32,759 bases of DNA from Defluviitaleaceae bacterium (GTDB taxonomy: Bacteria > Bacillota > Clostridia > Lachnospirales > WRAX01), in NCBI GenBank assembly GCA_009785595.1, contig WQVZ01000016.1:1-32759 (forward strand), read 5' to 3'. Shown piece by piece: positions 7,543-14,135 of the stretch; positions within the stretch are counted from its first letter, which is position 1; each line of letters begins with the position of its first letter. A program made the translations under genes and the position numbers. The notes beneath the pieces are model-generated. The model was not told where the DNA came from. It saw nothing but the letters and a program-made list of their open reading frames with translations, and ran no database searches.

Positions 7543-8331
7543 CTAATTTCCTCCTTGTTTGGTGGCGCGGGTGGCCAAAAATGTGGGGTAATATTCGCTG
7601 ATGGGGCCTTTGTCTCTGTCCTCGAAAAGATGGGTGAGGGTGAGGCCTGCCTGCAATTGCCCGCCTATTTGCTCCTCCAGGGTGTGGGAAAATTCTATGG
7701 CCCAGTTGTTGTCGATGCTTTTTTGCATCAAGGCCGGATTTTTAAGGGGATTGTATGGCAGCTTGTTGGCCAATTTTAGGTCATTGTGGCCGTTTTCGTC
7801 CTCGTTGAAAAGATAATTAACGCCATTGCACATACCGGCCATCAGTATGCCACCGGGTTTTAACACTCGGTAGCATTCGCGCCATATGGGATACACATCC
7901 TCCACAAAACAATTGGACACGGGGTGGAAGATGATGTGGAAGGAGTTGTCGGCAAAGGGCAGGGGCAAGGTCATATCCGCCCGCACTGTGTTTATTTCGT
8001 AGCCCTCCCTGGTGGCGACTGCGGTTTCGGTTTCCAGCTGGGCGGCGGAATAGTCAAGCACGGTGCAATCTGCCCCCAAAGCAGCGAAAACGGGCATTTG
8101 CTGGCCGCCGCCGGATGCCAGGCCAAGCAGGGCCGCTCCGTCAAGCCGGCCGTTTTTTAGGTATGGGGCAAACCACTGTTTTGGCACGGGCTTTAGGGGT
8201 GTAAGCACCACGTCCCAGCACCCGTCTTTGGCTTTGGCGAAGTCTTCGGCGGTGATGGCCGTGCCCCATTCCCAGCCGCTTTTTACCCAATTGTCTACGG
8301 CGGCGGCGTTTATATCGGTATATTTTTTCAT
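7543..8331 (-). CDS. Class I SAM-dependent methyltransferase
   Basis: A 262-residue cytosolic methyltransferase with the Rossmann signature: motif I LGLASGGGQQ (residues 69-78), the acidic ribose-binding residue in CTVLDYS (D93), RADMTLPLPFADNSFHIIF (motif II/III area, about 118-135) and YRVLKPGGILMAG (motif post-II). The conserved N-terminal DNWVKSGWEWG resembles a family common in Clostridia whose substrate is not known. Start chosen at the ATG at 8331 because AGGAGGT lies 8 bases upstream; a longer frame to 8415 runs through the likely promoter. A downstream Dabb gene is in the same operon. Confidence 0.85.
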   Translation of the reverse strand: MKKYTDINAAAVDNWVKSGWEWGTAITAEDFAKAKDGCWDVVLTPLKPVPKQWFAPYLKNGRLDGAALLGLASGGGQQMPVFAALGADCTVLDYSAAQLETETAVATREGYEINTVRADMTLPLPFADNSFHIIFHPVSNCFVEDVYPIWRECYRVLKPGGILMAGMCNGVNYLFNEDENGHNDLKLANKLPYNPLKNPALMQKSIDNNWAIEFSHTLEEQIGGQLQAGLTLTHLFEDRDKGPISEYYPTFLATRATKQGGN

Positions 8332-8418
8332 TCCATGTACCTCCTTGTTTGTGGTATAATCATATAATATAGCATGGTGTCCGGAATTACAAGTGTTGTT
8401 GCGTAAATGAAACATTTT

Positions 8419-8504
8419 GTCGGTTTTTGACGGATACTTACATATTGACAGGGGGGGGGGGTATATTTGTTATACTTTTAGTACAGTAGTCGACGCTGAC
8501 TAAA
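8419..8504 (+). promoter_or_regulatory. Poly-G spacer promoter box, copy 2
   Basis: Same architecture as the box at 5681: GTCGGTTTTTGACGG (8419-8433), TTGACA (8445-8450), eleven G (8451-8461), TATACT (8471-8476) with the same 20-base spacer, and GTCGACGCTGACTAAA (8489-8504). The spacing of every element is identical to copy 1. It drives the secreted protein at 8527 and is divergent from the methyltransferase operon. Confidence 0.8.
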
Positions 8505-8526
8505 TGAGAAAGGAAGATGTAACGAA

Positions 8527-9381
8527 ATGAAAAAAATAAAGAGAATTTCTGCACTTGCATTTGTACTAATTTTAATCTTTTCTGTCATTCCCACGCATAC
8601 GGTAGATGGGAGGGGCGGCGAATTAATTTTTGAACGAGTAGTTGTCGATGAAGAAATAGTTTATGTAGCGGAAGGCATACCTGTTTTATTTACTGTTTAT
8701 AGCTATAACGGTATGCTTGTTGAAACAGCTACACTCATGGAAGAAACATCGGACGGTTATTCGGCGATATCATCGGATACACGTGCTGCACGTTCGCAAT
8801 CTTTGCTGGAAATTGAAGATCTTGCTTACATAGTGGCGGCGGTGTCTGATGAAAGATATATCGCAAATAGTAGCTCTGGATGGATGCAGGAGAGTTCAAG
8901 CGGCAATCACGAGGCTAGCGGTTTCATGCACCGAACGAACAGAAGTCCGACTAATGCATCGGTGATAGTGGAACATTCCTTTGCATACCATGCGGTAAGT
9001 AATGTATGGATGCTAGGACATCAAACTATGCTGACATTATCTGGTGGCACTGTTAGGGGTCATAATAGCGTTGCGGGCAATGCTGAAACGATAAGGCTAG
9101 AACAGAACATATCGCGAGATGGCATGGCCGTTAGTGTATCTTTTCCATGGGGCATAGCTTTTTCTGGAAATAGCACAACAGAGCATTGGAGCATTACGGA
9201 AAGAAATACTTTTATGGTTACTGCGCGCTGGCCTAGGAATTTTACGGGGTCTTGGCCGTTAGCTTTTTTCTGGAATAGAACCTTGGTAACAATCACATCT
9301 AGAGTAGATGTAAGCACTCGTACGGGGGGTGCGATAACTGTTGATGCAGCAGTAATCACTCATAATATAAACATATGGTAG
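8527..9381 (+). CDS. Secreted protein of unknown function
   Basis: Not recognised. The 284 residues start with a signal peptide (MKKIKR, then ISALAFVLILIFSVIPTHT; cleavage probably near residue 26-28). The mature part has an N-terminal beta-like segment (LIFERVVVDEEIVYVAEGIPVLFTVY), a Ser-rich middle (SSSGWMQESSSGNHEASGF), and a Trp-rich, probably all-beta C-terminal half rich in T/S/N (FPWGIAFSGNSTTEHWSITE onward). I see no sequence similarity by eye to the 304-aa protein at 5792, although both share the same promoter box, a signal peptide and a similar size. AAAGGAAG precedes the ATG. A terminator follows at 9449, so the gene is monocistronic. Confidence 0.78.
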   Translation: MKKIKRISALAFVLILIFSVIPTHTVDGRGGELIFERVVVDEEIVYVAEGIPVLFTVYSYNGMLVETATLMEETSDGYSAISSDTRAARSQSLLEIEDLAYIVAAVSDERYIANSSSGWMQESSSGNHEASGFMHRTNRSPTNASVIVEHSFAYHAVSNVWMLGHQTMLTLSGGTVRGHNSVAGNAETIRLEQNISRDGMAVSVSFPWGIAFSGNSTTEHWSITERNTFMVTARWPRNFTGSWPLAFFWNRTLVTITSRVDVSTRTGGAITVDAAVITHNINIW

Positions 9382-9448
9382 AATTGCAAGATGTACTGGT
9401 TTTAGATTTAGTATAGAAAAATTATCGTTAAGTTTGGATGATGAAAAT

Positions 9449-9485
9449 AAAAACACTCCACGCAAAGTCGCAGGGGTGTTTTTGT
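9449..9485 (+). terminator. Intrinsic terminator after the 8527 secreted protein gene
   Basis: AAAAACACTCC (9449-9459) pairs with GGGGTGTTTTT (9473-9483), one G-U, with a 13-base loop; the stem ends in TTTTTGTG. It lies 68 bases after the stop codon. Confidence 0.8.
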
Positions 9486-9545
9486 GTTCCTATGATAGAA
9501 TTGTGCAAGATTCAGTATTTTTCATGTTAACCCTTATTTTTGTAG

Positions 9546-9551
9546 TATAAT
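9546..9551 (+). promoter_or_regulatory. -10 element of the phospholipase-like gene
   Basis: Perfect TATAAT at 9546-9551, with no good -35 (TTCATG at a 19-base spacing is the nearest). It places transcription start near 9558, which argues against the ATG at 9558 as start codon and for the ATG at 9594. Confidence 0.45.
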
Positions 9552-9593
9552 CATATAATGCAACAGACAAAATTACGAGCAGGAGCTGATAAT

Positions 9594-10580
9594 ATGCCGG
9601 GGCTTATCACCCATTATATATGCGGGCAAAAGGTGTTGGCAGGACTGCCGGCGGAAATAGCGGCTAATATAGAAGGGCATCGCAAGCTGTTCAACATAGG
9701 GTGCCAGGGGCCGGATATATTTTTTTATCATGCTGCGGCGCTGCTAAAGAAAGAGCAGCGGGGCGTAGGCAGGCGCATGCATAATGAGAGTGTGGGGCGG
9801 TTTATGAGGGCGATGGCGGCCGGGGTGGCGCAAGCGTCAACCGCTGACCGCGACGCGGCTTTTGCGTATTTTTGTGGTTTTTTGGCACATTATGCCTTGG
9901 ACTGCGCTGCCCACCCATATGTGTATTATTGTACAGGGTTTTTGCGCGAGGGCGAGAAGGGCCGTGGGCTTAAATATAAGGAATATCACATACGTTTTGA
10001 GACGGCCATAGATGTTTTGTTATTAGAGATGTTTGCGGGCAAAAAACCTAGGGATGCGCGGCTGTGGAAGCTGATAGAGGTGGATAAAAAGGAGGCACGG
10101 CAGACGGCGGAGCTTGTAGCCGGAGCCATAAACGGCACATATGATGTGGACATGCGCGGCAAAGACGTATTGTCGGCCATGGCGAACATGGTGCTTTTTA
10201 TGTGTGCTACACAGTCCAACATGGGTCTGCGTAAAAGACTGCTGGGGGCGGCAGAGCAGGCATTTTTGCGTGCCAAGATAATCACCGGCCTAATACATCC
10301 CCAGACCATTGACGATGGCACGGACTGTCTTAACCAGGGTCATCGGCTTTGGAGAGAGCCATGGGACGAGGCCAGCGAGCGTGTGGAGAGTTTTGTGCAG
10401 CTACTGGAGGCGGCCGTGGCCGAAGCGGCAGTGTTTATACAGGTCCTGTGGGAGTATGCGCAAGGCACCCTGCCCTTGGAGAGCTTTTTGGGCAGGGTGG
10501 GGGACAGGTCTTTTACCACAGGGCGGCCCATAAGGGATGGTGTGGCCTTGAGGGCGCATGATGTTGTGTATAGGCGGTAA
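9594..10580 (+). CDS. Zinc-dependent phospholipase C family protein
   Basis: A 328-residue protein of the Zn-dependent phospholipase C / S1-P1 nuclease-like all-helical fold. The metal-site motifs are visible in order: an early His in PGLITHYICG, GCQGPDIFFYH (about residues 36-46), a long helix FCGFLAHYALDCAAHPYVYY with the His/Asp set, and HIRFETAIDV. Clostridia carry several short cytosolic members with no signal peptide, like this one, and their substrate is not known. The ATG at 9594 is chosen because AGGAG lies 8 bases upstream; the ATG at 9558 coincides with the likely transcription start. It converges with the SLH protein gene, 7 bases apart, with no visible terminator. Confidence 0.8.
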   Translation: MPGLITHYICGQKVLAGLPAEIAANIEGHRKLFNIGCQGPDIFFYHAAALLKKEQRGVGRRMHNESVGRFMRAMAAGVAQASTADRDAAFAYFCGFLAHYALDCAAHPYVYYCTGFLREGEKGRGLKYKEYHIRFETAIDVLLLEMFAGKKPRDARLWKLIEVDKKEARQTAELVAGAINGTYDVDMRGKDVLSAMANMVLFMCATQSNMGLRKRLLGAAEQAFLRAKIITGLIHPQTIDDGTDCLNQGHRLWREPWDEASERVESFVQLLEAAVAEAAVFIQVLWEYAQGTLPLESFLGRVGDRSFTTGRPIRDGVALRAHDVVYRR

Positions 10581-10587
10581 AGGTCTA

Positions 10588-12606
10588 TTATTGCGCCATC
10601 GGCTGGGGGATTGTTGTGGCGGGCGTGGGGTAGGGTATGTGGTACGGCAACTCTCCCGTCATTTCCACGGACAGCACAGAACCATTGGGTATAAGCATCT
10701 GGTTTAGGGCTACTGCATAATAGCCCCCGATTTCGTTGTAGCGGCCTACGGCTATAATGCCTATTGGAGCATTGTCAAAGGTAACGAGGAAATTGCCGGG
10801 GGTTGGCTGGCCAAGATAGTGGGTGTAAATGTAAATGCGGGTAAAAGGGCCTGTGATGTTACGCAGAGTGAATGCCTCGGCCTGCACCCTGCTTAGTGGG
10901 TCGAAGATTAGGCTAAAGACCACCGCGTTTTGTGTGAAGTTATCTGTTGGGGTTTCGACAATCCGGTGCCATGCATCGCCAAAGATTTCGGTGGTAATTT
11001 CGGCATCAAGGGCGAAGTAGCGGCCGGTAGCGGGCGTTAAAGATACTGTGGCTATGTATATTTCACCAGGGGTAAAATGATTGCCTGTAAGCGGGCTGCC
11101 GTTGATGTTTGCCCAGGTTATGGTGCCGGAAAAACCATTGCCGGTTATATTTCTTTGCACGTTGGACGTAAGGTTTGGGGGAAAAAGTGCCGGTGGAAGC
11201 AGGTTTGGCGGCATGAGGTGTATGTTGATATCGTTGATTGGTGTGCGGTTGTCTGGGTTGGGGCCGGGCTGCTGGGGTATCTGCGGGAGGTTAGGCAAGC
11301 CTATAAACGGCGGGTGCGGGTCATCTTGGTCATCTTCGTCGTCGTCATCCTCAGAAAGCAAATCATACAGCAAATACTCCAGGGCATACATCATTTCATC
11401 CATGCGGGAGTTAAGGGCGTTCAGAAGCAACAACTGACCTATGTCCGCATTGGCCGGGCTGTAAAGTAGGCTGCGAGGGCAGATGATGCTGGCGAAGACG
11501 CCAAAGGGAGCGATAGTATGTTGTATATCTCCTGTGCCAAGCAGTATTATATTACCATCGGCGTAAAGGTTGGCTATGTTGCCGTCTATAAATATTATCT
11601 CGTTATTTAGTGTGCTTCTTACAGTATAAAAATCTCCGGCAAGCTCCACATGGGGGCCGGTGATAAAGATTTCGGGAGCAGAAGTGCTGTCTGTTAATAA
11701 AGAAATGTCTAGTTTGCTTTTATTGCTCATATGTGCAGCATCAATTTGTGTGTAGTTTATGAGAGAAACATTGCTTTGGCCGAGAAAGCGAAGAGATTGG
11801 GCGGCACTGTTGTTGATAACTATGTTCATGGAATGGCCGGATTGGGCAATGATGATGTTGCCGGTGGTGTTAATGCTGTCAAATAGTATCTGGCCGCTTT
11901 GGTTTGGCGCAATGATAATATCACCGCGGCCGTTGATGTTAAGGGCTACTATGCTGGATATATTGTCGGAATTGTTGATGACCATAGCTGCGTCCAGATA
12001 GATGTCTTCAAGGTTTATCAGGGTATCGTCGGCTATAAAGACTTGAACGAGAGAGTCCAGAAAAACAGCCAGTTGGCCAAATGTGAGAAAATCGTTGGGG
12101 AGCAGTTCGTAAGCGTGGCCGGATGGAAAGCCCATAATTATGCCATTTTGATACAAGGAGCTTATATAATATCTGGCATGGGGTGGAATTTGGCTGTTAT
12201 CTGTGAAACTTGTGTGGCCAAGACCGGGGCTGCGGCCCATGGCTTGGGCGATTATGGTGAAGGCCTCGAAGCGGCGGATATACATTTGGTAGGATATGTG
12301 GGTGTATCGCTCGTTGATGGTGTAGTTCAAAAGATTGTGCATTATCTGGGCGAATTGACCATAGGTTACAAAGCTATCGGCTTCGGAGTGACTTACCATT
12401 GGCAATACGCCATAATCTACCCAGCGGGCAATGGCAGTATCGGCGAAATGTGGATGGCCACTAAGCCGCCCAGAATTTTGGGTGTGAATAGAGTATTCTC
12501 CTCCGGAGAAAATGCCGGAATCCGTGGTGGCCAGGACACCAAAAGAACCCATGGCCAGCAATATGGCTGTGATAATCACGATTTTAAAGGTTTTTCTTTT
12601 GCGCAT
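10588..12606 (-). CDS. Large surface protein with SLH domains
   Basis: A 672-residue secreted protein. Signal peptide MRKRKTFKIVIITAILLAMG with likely cleavage near LATTDSG. Residues about 50-190 contain S-layer homology motifs (HFADTAIARWVDYGVLPM, then FVTYGQFAQIMHNLL; SFTDNSQIPPHARYYISSLYQNGIIMGFPSG, then LTFGQLAVFLDSLV), which usually anchor proteins to pyruvylated wall polymers. The middle (about 205-375) is rich in N/I/S with repeating short beta strands, suggestive of a beta-helix or stalk. A very acidic patch (EDDDDEDDQDDPHPP) and a Pro/Asn linker precede a C-terminal beta-rich domain. The start at 12606 has GGAGG 8 bases upstream; the ATG at 12621 lies before the ribosome binding site. 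Function is inferred as surface attachment only. Confidence 0.8.
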   Translation of the reverse strand: MRKRKTFKIVIITAILLAMGSFGVLATTDSGIFSGGEYSIHTQNSGRLSGHPHFADTAIARWVDYGVLPMVSHSEADSFVTYGQFAQIMHNLLNYTINERYTHISYQMYIRRFEAFTIIAQAMGRSPGLGHTSFTDNSQIPPHARYYISSLYQNGIIMGFPSGHAYELLPNDFLTFGQLAVFLDSLVQVFIADDTLINLEDIYLDAAMVINNSDNISSIVALNINGRGDIIIAPNQSGQILFDSINTTGNIIIAQSGHSMNIVINNSAAQSLRFLGQSNVSLINYTQIDAAHMSNKSKLDISLLTDSTSAPEIFITGPHVELAGDFYTVRSTLNNEIIFIDGNIANLYADGNIILLGTGDIQHTIAPFGVFASIICPRSLLYSPANADIGQLLLLNALNSRMDEMMYALEYLLYDLLSEDDDDEDDQDDPHPPFIGLPNLPQIPQQPGPNPDNRTPINDINIHLMPPNLLPPALFPPNLTSNVQRNITGNGFSGTITWANINGSPLTGNHFTPGEIYIATVSLTPATGRYFALDAEITTEIFGDAWHRIVETPTDNFTQNAVVFSLIFDPLSRVQAEAFTLRNITGPFTRIYIYTHYLGQPTPGNFLVTFDNAPIGIIAVGRYNEIGGYYAVALNQMLIPNGSVLSVEMTGELPYHIPYPTPATTIPQPMAQ

Positions 12607-12649
12607 TGTAAATGCCTCCAAACATTATGAGTATGATATGGTGGGGATA

Positions 12650-12779
12650 AAACGCTTCGTTTACGAAGCGTTTGTTTCACAATCCGTAAACGGATTGTGA
12701 CCTCTACGGAGCGTTAACGCTCCGTGTTTTGCCCGCAATGAGTGATTTGCGGGCCAATAACGCTTCGTAAACGAAGCGT
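12650..12779. repeat. Cluster of five small palindromes (REP-like), array 1
   Basis: Hairpins in order: 12650-12673 (11-bp arms, AAACGCTTCGT), 12677-12700 (11-bp arms, TCACAATCCGT), 12706-12725 (ACGGAGCGT with ACGCTCCGT, fully palindromic), 12731-12754 (GCCCGCAA / TTGCGGGC, 8-base loop) and 12759-12779 (ACGCTTCGT / ACGAAGCGT). Four of the five share the pattern ACG-N-A-x-x-GT with tiny 2-base loops. They fill the 220-base gap upstream of the SLH gene; that gap holds no gene otherwise. A related array is at 21221-21296. Confidence 0.85.
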
Positions 12780-12827
12780 CTGCTACTCACGGCCATTGTC
12801 TACTGCATTAGTTTTTGGTGACTGAAC

Positions 12828-13082
12828 TTAATAGCCACGATGTCTGGCCTTGGCTTCAAGGTACCTTTGTTTGGCCGCCTCTCGAATTTCTTCGGTTGGC
12901 CCTGTTTTGGACTCGCCAAAAGCTACACGCCTTTCTGTAGCTTGGTACTTTGCTATAATTTGGCCCTCAATAGAGATACACACCTTCCTGAGCTCATCGT
13001 CGAGCTCGTATTCTTTCAGGCGCATTATCAGATAATCCAGATCAAAAAACATCTTTGCAGGAATTTTTACATCTTTTCCCAT
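12828..13082 (-). CDS. Small protein of unknown function (84 aa)
   Basis: Not firmly recognised. The 84 residues read MGKDVKIPAKMFFDLDYLIM and continue with alternating charged helices (KEYELDDELRKVCISIEGQI) to a basic end KQRYLEAKARHRGY. It is probably cytosolic and helical, with no Cys pair or catalytic motif. The opening KDVKIPAKMF and the closing E.R..AKQRYLE pattern resemble short proteins widespread in Clostridia and their phages, but I cannot name a function. The ATG at 13082 has GGAGG 6 bases upstream and a good -10 TATAAT (minus strand, 13103-13108) further up, so it is a real, separately transcribed gene. Confidence 0.7.
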   Translation of the reverse strand: MGKDVKIPAKMFFDLDYLIMRLKEYELDDELRKVCISIEGQIIAKYQATERRVAFGESKTGPTEEIREAAKQRYLEAKARHRGY

Positions 13083-13312
13083 GATGCACCTCCAATACAC
13101 AAATTATAACATCAAACGACATGTATAGCCAGTACTCCAAAAGAATTATTTTGCATAAATCACACAGTTAAACAACGTTCTATGTAACTTGATTTTGACG
13201 CCAATACAGGGTAAAGGCTACATGACGCAAATTGCAAAAACGGACTTAAAGTTGCTGAAGGGAGTACAAAATTTAATGTTCGCCCAGCATTTCTCGAGCA
13301 ACAAATTTGCCA

Positions 13313-13341
13313 TTGACACGCCGTCAAAATCATAGTATAAT
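13313..13341 (+). promoter_or_regulatory. Sigma-A promoter of the SRP RNA gene
   Basis: TTGACA (13313-13318), a 17-base spacer and TATAAT (13336-13341): a perfect consensus promoter as expected for an abundant stable RNA. The -35 overlaps a short palindrome TTGAC/GTCAA. Confidence 0.9.
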
Positions 13342-13365
13342 ATTGCTTCTATGACATTGTTGTAA

Positions 13366-13637
13366 ACTTTTCGTGCTAGCCGGGGAAGTAGCGGCTCCCT
13401 GTACCTGAAATCCGCTATAGCAGGGGTGATGCCCATCCCGAGGCCATAACTTTTATGCAAGACCCGTATAAGCGGCGTTGACGGCTGAGTCTCGCGCAAT
13501 GACGACCGATGAACCGTGTCAGGGCCGGAAGGCAGCAGCACTAAGTCGGCACCGTCATGTGCCGCGAGGGCGCTTGGCCCGAGCTGGCTGTACGGTGGCG
13601 GTATGGGGGAAGTGTTCGACGGTGGGCGCACGAAATT
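13366..13637 (+). ncRNA. ffs: Signal recognition particle RNA, large (Alu-containing) type
   Basis: RNA scaffold of the SRP that binds Ffh and targets nascent membrane proteins. The conserved Ffh-binding domain is plain (GTCAGGGCCGGAAGGCAGCAG, then CACTAAG, about 13517-13545, with the GGAA tetraloop). The 5' part GTGCTAGCCGGGGAAGTAGCGG and CCTGTACCTGAAATCCGCTATAGCAGGGG matches the Alu domain of the Bacillus scRNA type. The ends close on each other: TTTTCGTGC (13368-13376) pairs with GCACGAAA (13628-13635). About 270 nt, the expected size for Bacillota. Ends are estimated from the closing helix. dnaX is not next to it, unlike in many Bacillota. Confidence 0.93.
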
Positions 13638-13648
13638 TATAAATAAAT

Positions 13649-13675
13649 GCAGGGGCGGCGTTTTGCCGTCCGTAT
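13649..13675 (+). repeat. GTAGGGGCGGC hairpin repeat, copy 3
   Basis: GCAGGGGCGGCG, loop, GCCGTCCGTATG: the stem GGGCGGC (13653-13659) with GCCGTCC (13665-13671) has one G-U pair. It lies directly after the SRP RNA and before the CobA-like gene; there is no T-run, so a role as SRP RNA terminator is doubtful. Confidence 0.6.
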
Positions 13676-13722
13676 GCAGGGAAGACCCTTATGGTCACCC
13701 GATTAACGAAAGCAGGATACCT

Positions 13723-14115
13723 ATGAAAAAAGGTTATGTTCACATCTATGTGGGCGAAAATTCCGATAAACTGCCGACATCGCTAGGAATGGCCCTGCGA
13801 GCCTGCGGCGCAGGCTTAAAATTGGGCTATTTTTCTTTTGGTCATATAGCAAATATGTCTGACCTGGCGGTGCGTATGCCCCAGGCGCATTTTCGGATGC
13901 TTGAGGAGGACCCAGCCGATCTGGCTGCTATAGCCCAAAATGCATCACAATTTGATATGATTATCCTTAACGGCTGTTGCGCCATTGATGGCGATATTCT
14001 AGCGGATTTTATTAAAAATAAGCCCAGCCACATAGAATTTGTGTTGCAGGGCAAAGGCTTTTCGCAAAATATACTTGATATGGCCGATTTAATTTCAGAA
14101 GTGGCCAATTTGTAA
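13723..14115 (+). CDS. Degenerate CobA/BtuR-like (corrinoid adenosyltransferase family) protein
   Basis: A 130-residue protein that aligns by eye with the corrinoid adenosyltransferase CobA/BtuR/CobO: GYVHIYVGEN... then LGMALRACGAGLKLGYFSF matches the P-loop strand and following helix, and DMIILNG... IEFVLQGKGFSQNILDMADLISEV matches the DE-containing strand and TGR motif with the AD-L-SE ending. The key residues are eroded: the P-loop GNGKGKTT is GENSDKLP (one Lys kept, both Thr and two Gly lost), the acidic DE pair is NG, and TGRG is QGKG. It is also short (family about 170-200). ATP-dependent adenosylation is therefore unlikely, although the frame is intact. AGGA lies 7 bases before the ATG; the glutaminase gene follows after 20 bases. 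Confidence 0.65.
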   Translation: MKKGYVHIYVGENSDKLPTSLGMALRACGAGLKLGYFSFGHIANMSDLAVRMPQAHFRMLEEDPADLAAIAQNASQFDMIILNGCCAIDGDILADFIKNKPSHIEFVLQGKGFSQNILDMADLISEVANL

Positions 14116-14135
14116 GCTACCAGAGGTGATAATTT

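Noticed and set aside
11899-12630. 243-aa open frame on the plus strand opposite the SLH gene
   Set aside because: It is antisense to a gene with signal peptide and SLH motifs, has no ribosome binding site of note and no domain.
12650-12779. Regularly spaced palindromes as a CRISPR array
   Set aside because: Units differ in sequence, have no constant-length unique spacers, and no cas gene is nearby.
13216-13640. Protein-coding frame on the minus strand across the SRP RNA (137 aa)
   Set aside because: The stretch is explained by the SRP RNA with its promoter, conserved tetraloop region and closing helix.
13649-13675. Terminator of the SRP RNA gene
   Set aside because: The stem is not followed by a T-run and belongs to a dispersed hairpin family also found before rpmJ and rpsK.
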